From: Melioribacteraceae bacterium
GTDB lineage: Bacteria > Bacteroidota > Ignavibacteria > Ignavibacteriales > Melioribacteraceae
Length of the DNA stretch: 34,419 nucleotides
Direction: 5' to 3'
Assembly: GCA_026983795.1 (NCBI GenBank)
Contig: JALSTI010000257.1
Span: forward strand, 1-34,419
Positions 24,857 to 33,000 of the stretch are shown in pieces (position 1 is the stretch's first letter; every line of letters starts with the position of its first letter). Made by a program: the position numbers and the translations under genes. Under the pieces are notes generated by a model, which did not search any database, was not told the origin of the DNA, and saw only the letters and a list, made by a program, of their open reading frames with translations.

Positions 24857-26650
24857 TTAATCTTCAATTTGTAAAACCGCTAAAAAAGCTTCTTGCGGAA
24901 TGTCTACATTTCCAACTTGTTTCATTCGTTTTTTACCTTCTTTTTGTTTCTCGAGCAATTTTCTTTTTCTTGTAATATCTCCGCCGTAACACTTAGCCAG
25001 CACATTTTTTCTTAATGCTTTGATGTTTGTCCGGGCAATTACTTTATTTCCTATTGCAGCTTGAACGGAAATTTCAAACATTTGACGCGGAATAAGTTCT
25101 TTAAGTTTTGAGCTGACTTTACGACCCCAATCGTAAGCTTTACTTTTATGAACAATAATTGAGAGCGCATCAACTTTTTCACCGTTAAGCAGAATATCGA
25201 GTTTTACCAAATCGGATTGTTTATAGCCGATAAATTCATAATCGAAAGAAGCATAACCCCGTGATGTTGATTTAAGTTTATCGTAAAAATCAAATATAAT
25301 TTCGGAAAGCGGAAACTCATATTCGATATCGGCTCTTGTAGGATCGATATAAGTCGTGTTTTTATAAACGCCTCTTTTATCCATTGCCAATTTCATTATG
25401 TTACCCAAATATTCGCTGGGTACAACAATCTGGGCTTTTACAAACGGTTCTTCAATTCGTTCAATTTCTCCAAGCTCGGGCATTTCAGCCGGATTATCTA
25501 CCACTACTTCTCCTCCGTTTTTTGTATAAACGCGATACTCAACATTCGGCAAAGTTGTTACAATTGACTGATCGTATTCACGTTCCAATCTTTCTTGAAC
25601 GATTTCCATGTGCAGCATTCCCAAAAAACCGCATCTGAAACCGAACCCGAGAGCAGCGGAAGTTTCCGGAACAAAAATCAATGCCGAATCATTAAGTTGT
25701 AATTTTTCGATTGCGTCCCTAAGACTTTCATAATCTTCGGAATTTGATGGGTAAAGTCCGCTATAAACCATCGGTTTAATTTCTTTATAACCGGGCAGAG
25801 GTTTATCGGCGCCGTTTTTTGCGTGAGTAATTGTATCGCCCACTCTGGTTTCCTTAACGTCTTTAATACTGGCAATCACATAACCAACATCGCCGGTTTT
25901 CAGCTCGTTTGTTTTAATTCTTTTTAACCCCAAAACTCCAATTTCTTCCGCAAGATAAACATTTTGATTTGCAAAAAATTTAATTTGATCTTTTGTGTGA
26001 AGAATACCGTTAAATATTCTAACGTATGCAATAGCACCGCGATATGAATCGAATATTGAATCGAAAATTAAAGCTTGTAAAGGAGCATTTTCATCTCCTT
26101 CAGGCGGCGGAATTCTATTAACGATAGCTTCCAAAATTTCTTTGTAACCGGTTCTTTGTTTTGCGCTGGCAAGAATTATTTCTGAGTCGCTACAACCTAT
26201 TAAATCTATTATTTGGGACTTAACCGCATCGGTCATTGCGCCGGGTAAATCAATTTTGTTAATTATGGGAATAATTTCCAATCCCGCATCGATAGCAAGG
26301 TATAAATTACTTATAGTTTGAGCTTCAACGCCTTGAGCCGCATCCACAACTAATAAAGCACCTTCGCATGCCGCTAAAGATCTAGAGACTTCGTACGAAA
26401 AATCAACATGACCGGGTGTGTCAATTAAATTTAAGTCATATTTTATTCCGTCATCGGCAGTGTAAAACATTTTTATTGCGTGGGATTTAATTGTAATTCC
26501 ACGCTCGCGTTCAAGTTCCATATCATCTAAAAGCTGGGACTTTGCTTCTCTCTCGGTTATTGTGCCCGTTTTTTCAAGAAGCATATCGGCTATTGTTGAT
26601 TTACCGTGATCTATATGCGCAATTATGCTGAAGTTTCTTATGTTTTTCAT
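24857..26650 (-). CDS. lepA: Elongation factor 4 (LepA), ribosome back-translocating GTPase
   Basis: LepA is a translational GTPase acting on ribosomes, with roles in initiation, biogenesis or back-translocation depending on conditions. The 597 residues are standard. It shows G1 AHIDHGKST (about 11-19), G3 DTPGH, and G4 NKID. The EF-G-like domains II, III and V follow, then the LepA-specific C-terminal domain (about 490-597) ending in [20 protein letters not shown]. The ATG follows a short AAAG, and a plausible promoter lies 25 bp upstream. A 99-bp gap separates it from lepB. Confidence 0.97.
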   Translation of the reverse strand: MKNIRNFSIIAHIDHGKSTIADMLLEKTGTITEREAKSQLLDDMELERERGITIKSHAIKMFYTADDGIKYDLNLIDTPGHVDFSYEVSRSLAACEGALLVVDAAQGVEAQTISNLYLAIDAGLEIIPIINKIDLPGAMTDAVKSQIIDLIGCSDSEIILASAKQRTGYKEILEAIVNRIPPPEGDENAPLQALIFDSIFDSYRGAIAYVRIFNGILHTKDQIKFFANQNVYLAEEIGVLGLKRIKTNELKTGDVGYVIASIKDVKETRVGDTITHAKNGADKPLPGYKEIKPMVYSGLYPSNSEDYESLRDAIEKLQLNDSALIFVPETSAALGFGFRCGFLGMLHMEIVQERLEREYDQSIVTTLPNVEYRVYTKNGGEVVVDNPAEMPELGEIERIEEPFVKAQIVVPSEYLGNIMKLAMDKRGVYKNTTYIDPTRADIEYEFPLSEIIFDFYDKLKSTSRGYASFDYEFIGYKQSDLVKLDILLNGEKVDALSIIVHKSKAYDWGRKVSSKLKELIPRQMFEISVQAAIGNKVIARTNIKALRKNVLAKCYGGDITRKRKLLEKQKEGKKRMKQVGNVDIPQEAFLAVLQIED

Positions 26651-26674
26651 AACTTTAAAATATATTAGCTTAGA

Positions 26675-26703
26675 AATATAAAGATAGACTCAGCTAAATT
26701 CAA
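26675..26703 (-). promoter_or_regulatory. Sigma-70-like promoter for lepA-lepB
   Basis: On the minus strand TTGAAT (26703 to 26698), 17 nt, then TATATT (26680 to 26675). The predicted start near 26668 gives a leader of about 18 nt before the lepA ATG. Confidence 0.4.
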
Positions 26704-26704
26704 T

Positions 26705-26733
26705 TTGCAAGTAAGAATAAGATTGACTCTAAT
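26705..26733 (+). promoter_or_regulatory. Weak candidate promoter for the PQQ-propeller gene
   Basis: TTGCAA (26705-26710), 17 nt, then TCTAAT (26728-26733), back to back with the lepA promoter. It would give a leader of about 120 nt. It could be chance in AT-rich DNA. Confidence 0.2.
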
Positions 26734-26859
26734 TTTGGAAAAATTCATCTGCAAAAAATATTTGCTCTGTTACAAGTCGCTATAGCAACTTAATTGATTA
26801 AATTTGTAATAATATTTTTCGCTAATTTTAACTTAAGAAAAATTGAAATCATTAACGCT

Positions 26860-27966
26860 ATGAAATACTTTTTTATTATTCATTTATTGTTCCCCTTGTT
26901 ATTGTTTAGTCAACAACTTAAAAACGAAGCAATTCCGGTAGTTTCCGGGGGTTATAAAATTATCGGGGAAGTCAAATCGGATTCAACAATTTACACCGTA
27001 CTGCTTGCCGATAGTTCTTCATTTATCTTAGTTGATTCCACCGGAGTATTGAGTAAAATTAATACAAGAGGAGATACATTATGGCAAAACGAAGTATTCG
27101 GAACAATAGATAAAAATGTGGAGATATACAACAATCAATTAATCCTTTCAACTAAAGAAGGAGATCTGTTTACTTTTGATTTAACAAACGGCGACCAATT
27201 AATTTCCATTGGATTTGACGACACAATATCCGCGGGACCTGTTTTATTTAACTCCAATTTGGAATCAAACTCAACAAAAATAAAAAACTCAGTTTTGATG
27301 GCATTTGAAAACGGCTTATTAACGGCGTATGATATTAATACATTAGTAGAAATTTGGAATTTCGATGAAAATCATTCAAGAGTTATTTCCGATTTGACGG
27401 TTGTAAAAAATAAAGCGGTCTTCGCCACGGCTAACGGTTTTTTTTATTGCATCGATCTTAAAAAAGGTTGGTTAATTTGGAAATGGAAATTCCCGGAAAC
27501 AATCAAACCGCCTTTTTTATTTTCCAATATAATTTCCGATGACAAAGCCATTTATTTTGTTTCGTCGGATAAAAAAATGTATAAAGTTGATCTTTTACTC
27601 GGGAAAATTGTTTGGAGAGCTAAAAAGAAATTCGGTCCCGGTAAAATTTCATTCGTTAATAAAAAAAATATATTTGCTAACGGATTAAGAAATAGTATTC
27701 TGATTGTTAACAAAAATAATGGTAAAGTCAGAAAATCCGTTAAGTTCCCCTCAAAGGATTTTGCAATTTCAAATCATATTTTAAACTTTGGAAATATGTT
27801 AATTTTTAAATCCGTCAATAATATTTTATACGAATTCAAAAATTTTAAGTTTTATAAAATTACCGGTAATTCCAATATGCAAATCAATCGTTTGCTAAAA
27901 CTTGAAAACAATAAACTTGCTGTTATTTTTAGGTCAGGATTAATCTACATTCTTGAGAAATTATAG
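26860..27966 (+). CDS. Exported PQQ-type beta-propeller repeat protein, function unknown
   Basis: The protein is about 368 residues from the ATG at 26860, where a Sec signal peptide begins (MKYFFIIHLLFPLLLFSQQ). An upstream TTG at 26794 is open but would bury that signal peptide, so I reject it. The mature part has repeated blades of the PQQ/WD-like type, with the recurrent patterns DSTGVLSKINTRGDTLWQN, LTAYDINTLVEIWNF, FYCIDLKKGWLIWKWKF and MYKVDLLLGKIVWRAK (W-x-W or W-R near the blade end). It resembles BamB-like propellers in shape, but the BamB lipoprotein cysteine is absent (Q follows the signal). It has no T9SS sorting domain, so it is probably periplasmic. A HAD phosphatase gene starts one base after its stop codon. 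Confidence 0.75.
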   Translation: MKYFFIIHLLFPLLLFSQQLKNEAIPVVSGGYKIIGEVKSDSTIYTVLLADSSSFILVDSTGVLSKINTRGDTLWQNEVFGTIDKNVEIYNNQLILSTKEGDLFTFDLTNGDQLISIGFDDTISAGPVLFNSNLESNSTKIKNSVLMAFENGLLTAYDINTLVEIWNFDENHSRVISDLTVVKNKAVFATANGFFYCIDLKKGWLIWKWKFPETIKPPFLFSNIISDDKAIYFVSSDKKMYKVDLLLGKIVWRAKKKFGPGKISFVNKKNIFANGLRNSILIVNKNNGKVRKSVKFPSKDFAISNHILNFGNMLIFKSVNNILYEFKNFKFYKITGNSNMQINRLLKLENNKLAVIFRSGLIYILEKL

Positions 27967-27967
27967 T

Positions 27968-28621
27968 ATGAAAAAATTCAAAGGATTTATTTTTGATATT
28001 GACGGAACGCTAACTTCAACTAATAAATTAATATTTGCTTCTTTTAATCACGTTACAAAAAAATATTTGAACAAAACTTTATCCGATAAGGAAATTATTG
28101 CATTATTCGGTCCGCCGGAAGATGTAATTCTCAAAGAATGGTTCGGTGAAAAATTTGAAGATGCGAAAAAAGATTACTATGAATTTTACGAAAGCAGCCA
28201 TAATGAATATGCACAAATATTTCCCGGGATAAAAAAAATATTGCAATTAATTAAAGCTAAAAATTTACCAATTTCAATTTTTACCGGAAAAGGAAGAATG
28301 ACAAGCGAGATTACGCTGAAAAAATTAGGAATTTACGATTACTTTGATTTTATTGTTACCGGAGATGATGTTAAAAATCATAAACCGTCTGCCGAAGGAA
28401 TAAAAATGTTTTTAGAAAAATTCAAACTTGAGCCGGAAAAAGTTTTAATGATTGGAGATGCACCTTCGGATATAAAGGCTGCCCGGGAAGCGGGGGTTAG
28501 TGTTGCATCTGTCGTTTGGGATAGTTATGCAAAAGATGAAGTTTTAAAAATGCAAAGCGATTACGTTTTTCACTCTGTTGAGGAGTTGAAAGAATTTATA
28601 GAACAAGCTTTAACCCATTAA
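27968..28621 (+). CDS. HAD-superfamily hydrolase, subfamily IA (phosphoglycolate phosphatase-like)
   Basis: This is a small-molecule phosphatase with the four HAD motifs: nucleophile D10 and D12 in FIFDIDGTLT, the T/S motif in ISIFTGKG (about 108-115), lysine in NHKPSAEG, and GDAPSDIKAAREAG as the metal-binding loop. The roughly 217-residue length and helical cap between motifs I and II fit phosphoglycolate phosphatase or beta-phosphoglucomutase-like members; the substrate is not determinable here. The ATG at 27968 is used. An in-frame TTG inside the preceding gene (27953) would add five unlikely residues. The gene begins one base after the propeller stop, so the two are co-transcribed. A hairpin follows the stop. 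Confidence 0.87.
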   Translation: MKKFKGFIFDIDGTLTSTNKLIFASFNHVTKKYLNKTLSDKEIIALFGPPEDVILKEWFGEKFEDAKKDYYEFYESSHNEYAQIFPGIKKILQLIKAKNLPISIFTGKGRMTSEITLKKLGIYDYFDFIVTGDDVKNHKPSAEGIKMFLEKFKLEPEKVLMIGDAPSDIKAAREAGVSVASVVWDSYAKDEVLKMQSDYVFHSVEELKEFIEQALTH

Positions 28622-28631
28622 AGAAAGAAGC

Positions 28632-28658
28632 AGCCCAACTTTTTTAAAAAGTTGGGCT
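28632..28658. terminator. Bidirectional hairpin terminator between convergent genes
   Basis: AGCCCAAC (28632-28639) pairs perfectly with GTTGGGCT (28651-28658), extended by T/A pairs around an AT loop, giving one of the most stable hairpins seen here. It sits 10 nt from the HAD stop and 9 nt from the stop of the leftward outer-membrane gene. The minus-strand side is followed by a T/C-rich run, which favours termination of the leftward transcript. The plus-strand side is followed by TCTAAAAAA, with no T-run. Confidence 0.7.
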
Positions 28659-28667
28659 TCTAAAAAA

Positions 28668-30002
28668 TCACATATCAAACGGATAAACAAACGAAATTCT
28701 CGGTTCTATTTTTTTCTGCGGAGTATAATCGATTATATTATCGTTGTCATCTCTGATTGGTGTGAACGTCCAATTGTAAACAACCGAAACCAAAATGTAA
28801 GGAATCGGTTTATAACCAAGCTCGGCAAAAAGATAAGATCTGTCATCCAACGTAAATAAATCTTTCTCGTCTTTAATATTTATTTTATCGTAACCGGCAC
28901 GTGCAACGTAAGACATTCCTTCAGGTGAAATATCGGTCTCAAGATGTAAAATTCCGCTTGTGGGATGTTCGTCGAGTCTTTGATAACTACCGAGAATATC
29001 GAACGTACCAAGAACCCTAACAAGTAATTCCCCATAGAATCCATTCCCGACCGATGTTGCGGATTGAAGCTGCTGAACTTTACTTGATACAGCTCCCGTA
29101 GAATTATTAAACTTAAATCTTTCAATTTCATATAATGAATTAAAGTATGCCGGTAAATAATTGTCGGTGTTGAATCTTCTTTCCAACTTAGCTCTCACAT
29201 TTACTAAGCCCAAACCATTCAACCTTAGAATTGCTCCGGTTGATGTTCCGCTACCGAAATCGAGAATTTTTGCATAATCGAAATAAAGTTCCAAGTTAGC
29301 TACTTTTCCTTTAATAATTGGAAGTCCCACATCAAAGCCTATTTCCGTTACAGAACCTTTATCGTTTGTGGCTTTAAAATTACCGTTATTGTTTATTCCG
29401 GAAATTACTCCGGCGTAATCACTAAAATCTGAAACTACCGTTCCTCCAAATTCAATTCCGCCTAAAATTGGAATACCGGCGGCTTCGGTCAATTGTAATG
29501 GTCGTACAAAACCGCGTATTCCGGCAACGCCGGGTTGACCGAAATTACCGTAAACCGATTCAAATCCGAATGAGCCGAAATCGACGTCAAATTCCAAACC
29601 AATTTTACGAGTATCGTAGCTGGGACTATTGTTATACATATACATAATACTTCCGTGACCAAGCGTTGCATAATCAAGCGCTCCTAACCTCCCATAAACC
29701 GGATCTCCTTTATAACCGTATCTGATATATCTGATTATGCTCAAATAATCGGAAAATTCGTTGAAGTTTTCCGTGCGGATTTTACCGTTTTTATTGAATT
29801 CCAAATTTAAATCTAGACCGATACCGATATTAGCAAATGCAATTTCCGGATTAAAATGAAAAGAATAATGCGGTTCGTTATCAATCCATGTAACACCGAA
29901 TCCTCCGCCCAAGTAACCTTTATAGGGGTCTAATTTTCTGAACTGAGCATTAATCGAAAGAAAGCTGACGATTAGAATTATAAATAGTAATTTTGTTTTC
30001 AT
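28668..30002 (-). CDS. Outer-membrane beta-barrel protein of unknown function
   Basis: The 444-residue protein has a Sec signal peptide (MKTKLLFIILIVSFLSINA, then Q). The rest is rich in alternating aromatic/hydrophobic and glycine strands (for example YLGGGFGVTW, SYLFAELGYKPIPYILVSVVYNWTF), and it ends in a barrel-like strand PRISFVYPFDM. I recognise no named family. It is not an evident PorV/FadL, PorP/SprF or OmpA protein, and there is no plug or sorting domain. The ATG at 30002 is chosen over 30008 because AAGG at 30014-30011 is 8 nt from it but only 2 nt from the other. It lies 37 bp downstream of the C25 peptidase gene, so the two are probably one operon, which suggests a shared envelope role. 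Confidence 0.7.
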   Translation of the reverse strand: MKTKLLFIILIVSFLSINAQFRKLDPYKGYLGGGFGVTWIDNEPHYSFHFNPEIAFANIGIGLDLNLEFNKNGKIRTENFNEFSDYLSIIRYIRYGYKGDPVYGRLGALDYATLGHGSIMYMYNNSPSYDTRKIGLEFDVDFGSFGFESVYGNFGQPGVAGIRGFVRPLQLTEAAGIPILGGIEFGGTVVSDFSDYAGVISGINNNGNFKATNDKGSVTEIGFDVGLPIIKGKVANLELYFDYAKILDFGSGTSTGAILRLNGLGLVNVRAKLERRFNTDNYLPAYFNSLYEIERFKFNNSTGAVSSKVQQLQSATSVGNGFYGELLVRVLGTFDILGSYQRLDEHPTSGILHLETDISPEGMSYVARAGYDKINIKDEKDLFTLDDRSYLFAELGYKPIPYILVSVVYNWTFTPIRDDNDNIIDYTPQKKIEPRISFVYPFDM

Positions 30003-30010
30003 TTCCATTA

Positions 30011-30014
30011 CCTT
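30011..30014 (-). promoter_or_regulatory. Ribosome binding site choosing ATG 30002
   Basis: AAGG on the minus strand is 8 nt before ATG 30002 and 2 nt before ATG 30008, so it favours the shorter protein that begins MKTKLLF. Confidence 0.5.
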
Positions 30015-30038
30015 AAAATATTATTAGAATTGAAATTA

Positions 30039-33000
30039 TTAACGAATTATAGCAAGTTTTTGTGTAAATTGCTCCGTTTTATTTGAAGATTTCATTAACA
30101 CTTTATAAATATAAACTCCGTTTGCTATGGTATCACCATCCGAATCCCTGCCGTCCCAATAAATCCGGTTGAAATCAAAGTTAAGCCGTTCGTGCGGTAC
30201 ATCTATTTCTTTAATTAGTCTGCCCGCAATTGTATAAATTTTTATTTTTATTTCATCGGGAATTTGAGTTAGCTTAAAAGTAAAATAAGTTTCATTGTTA
30301 AAAGGATTAGGATAATTATAAAGGTTTAAAAGTTTTGTTTCGCTTTCCACCAGGAAATTTTTTGAAATACCGGCAGAATCGGCAACATTTCCCGAAGCAT
30401 CTTTTCCAAAGACTGTTAACGTATATTCCCCTTTTTCTAATTTAGGACGATAATTTACTGTTACTTTCGGATTAGTATTTGAAAAGTTTATTGATAACAC
30501 GTCGGGGTTTTTTGAGTAATAAATTCTCCGGTCATTTAAGAATAAAGTAACGGCGGATGTATCATTAATGGGAATTAAAGACGGATCATTCAATTCAATT
30601 TTAATGTCAGGATTAGTAGAAACATATTCGCCGTCAAATATATCATTCCCGTCAAAAGTAATATTCAATGCCGGTTTAGTTGTATCCCCTTTTACAAAAA
30701 ACGGCAAGGAATAAAAATTATTATCCTTGTATAATTCGGTTATTTTGTTTTCAGTATCGATATTAATATTAAACTGACCGTTACCGGAATAACTTGTAGT
30801 TTTAAAGTTTACGGTGAATAATTTTCGTTGTTCGGGTCCAATCGAGTTTACCAATTCTTCAAAGAGTTGTTGTGTGGAATTATTGGGTTTTATTAAATTC
30901 ACACTTACTTTAAAACTATCCGCAGCAGATTCTCCGGCATTATAAACATAAAAAGACAGATTAATATCTTCACCCTGGTCAACCGTATCCTTATCCACCG
31001 ATACGACTTGGTAATTTGTACCAAGTTCAGGAACTCCGGTATAACTGACTCCGAGAGATTTTAGCGATGGCGAAATCAAATCCGATGAAGCATTAAATTC
31101 CGCCAAAACTTTAATATAACTATAATTCAAATCATTTAGAAAAGACAAATCAGCTTCACTGTTATTGATAGTAACATAATTTAAAGTATCCAATTCCGTA
31201 TCGCTTTTAACACCGAGAATTCTGTAATTTATTTTACTGTCGGAAGGAAGTGAATCCGAAACAGACAACTTCTTCCAATGCGAAGCGGGACCGATTTTGG
31301 CGGTTAAAATTGAGCCGGATTCATGAATTCCCGTTATCACCGTATCGATTGTAACCCTTCCGTCAAACGGTTTTGAAAATGCTTCCGGCATACTACCGGG
31401 AGCAGCGCCTTTTTTACCGATAAAAGCCCATGAGCCTCGAAATGCCAAACTGTCTATGTAAATACTTCCGAATTCTTTAATCTTATTTTTCAAATCATTA
31501 CTTAACCCGATTTTACCTTCGTCCTTAACTGCAAAACAGACCAAATACTTAGACGATAATGTATCCAGGAAATTGAGGTATTCCGTTGCAACTGCGCTGC
31601 CTCCCCCTAATAAATCAAACAGCTTTGCCTCTTTAAACATATAAGTGGAGTCTTCAAAAACAACAACATGATGACCCCGCAACGTGTTTTCAGGAATGAA
31701 ATTCTGTCCGTTTTTGAATACAAATGCTGTATTACCATCATTAAATCCTGCAGAAGTTACTTTAAACTCCACATTATTCGAATCCAAATTAATACTATTT
31801 TTCCCTGTTAATACATTTTTTCTATTAGTCCGGTTAAAACTCAAACTATCATTAATCAAGTATCCGGTTTTGCTGCCTATAAAAAATGATTTGGTTAATC
31901 CGAATTCCGATGAGCCGCTTAATTTAGCTCTTACCCAAATTCGTTTGTTTTTATACTCAGCGGGTATATGATATTTACTAAAAAGCGAATTTAGAGATAA
32001 TGTTTCCGTTGTTGGATTTGTAAAATCAGGCGTATTGTCTAACTCTAATGTAAATGAATTATCCTGAGGCTTTTTAGTTGGGTTAATTATTTTCAAAGTA
32101 TCTATTAATTCGTTTTCCACATTATAAGGGGCAAGGAACTTGATAGAACCCGAAAGTACATTAAACGATATATCTGCACTATTGTCATTTTCGTAAATTT
32201 CATCAATCTTGTTCATAGGATCTAATTTAATTGTTAAATGATGTAAACCGGCATAATTTTTTGTGGGCAATTTAATTTCGACCGAATCTATGAAATCGGG
32301 AACCGGTCTTATCAAATTAATTCCGGTTGTCTTTTTTCCGTTAAAAATATCTTCTATATTAATAGCAACCGAATCTCCGGCCGGAACCAGACCGTAATTG
32401 AAATATTTTATTTTTACATTCACGCTGTCATCGGTATCACTCGGCAGCCGGGGATCGAATTCAACCGATGAGTTATCAATTACAAAATTGGGTTTTTCGG
32501 GTAATCTTAATTTGATAACCGGATCACCTATTAATTCGTTCGTCATTGAAAATAATTCATTTACACTTGAACTGCCGTATGTATTCAACAATTCAATTTT
32601 AGCAAGACGGTGTGCATCGGCAATATTAAGAACAGAATCTTTTAAAAACTTTTTATAAAACAATTGCGGATAAGTTGTTGCGGTTGACACGAAACCCAAT
32701 GATGAATTACCTACGTAAGTTAATGCTTGACCACCCTGTTGAACGGTAAACTGTTCGGAAAACGAGGTTACATCGGGTTCTGCGTATTTACCGGTAGAAC
32801 AGCCGAAATCCGTTATCATTGGATTTTTGTTTATTTTATTCTCCAGCTGATTTGATTGACTGATACTGTTATCCCACGTTTGAGTACCGCTGTGTCCCAA
32901 GTAAGAAATAAACAAACCGCCCTGGTCAATTGCATTCGTTATTACATCTTGTGAGAAAGGTCCAAAGTTTGTAACCGGATTTGCAGTCTTATAAAAATGA

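Noticed and set aside
26794-26859. TTG start for the PQQ-propeller gene
   Set aside because: It would add 22 residues in front of a complete signal peptide, and there is no Shine-Dalgarno. ATG 26860 is preferred.
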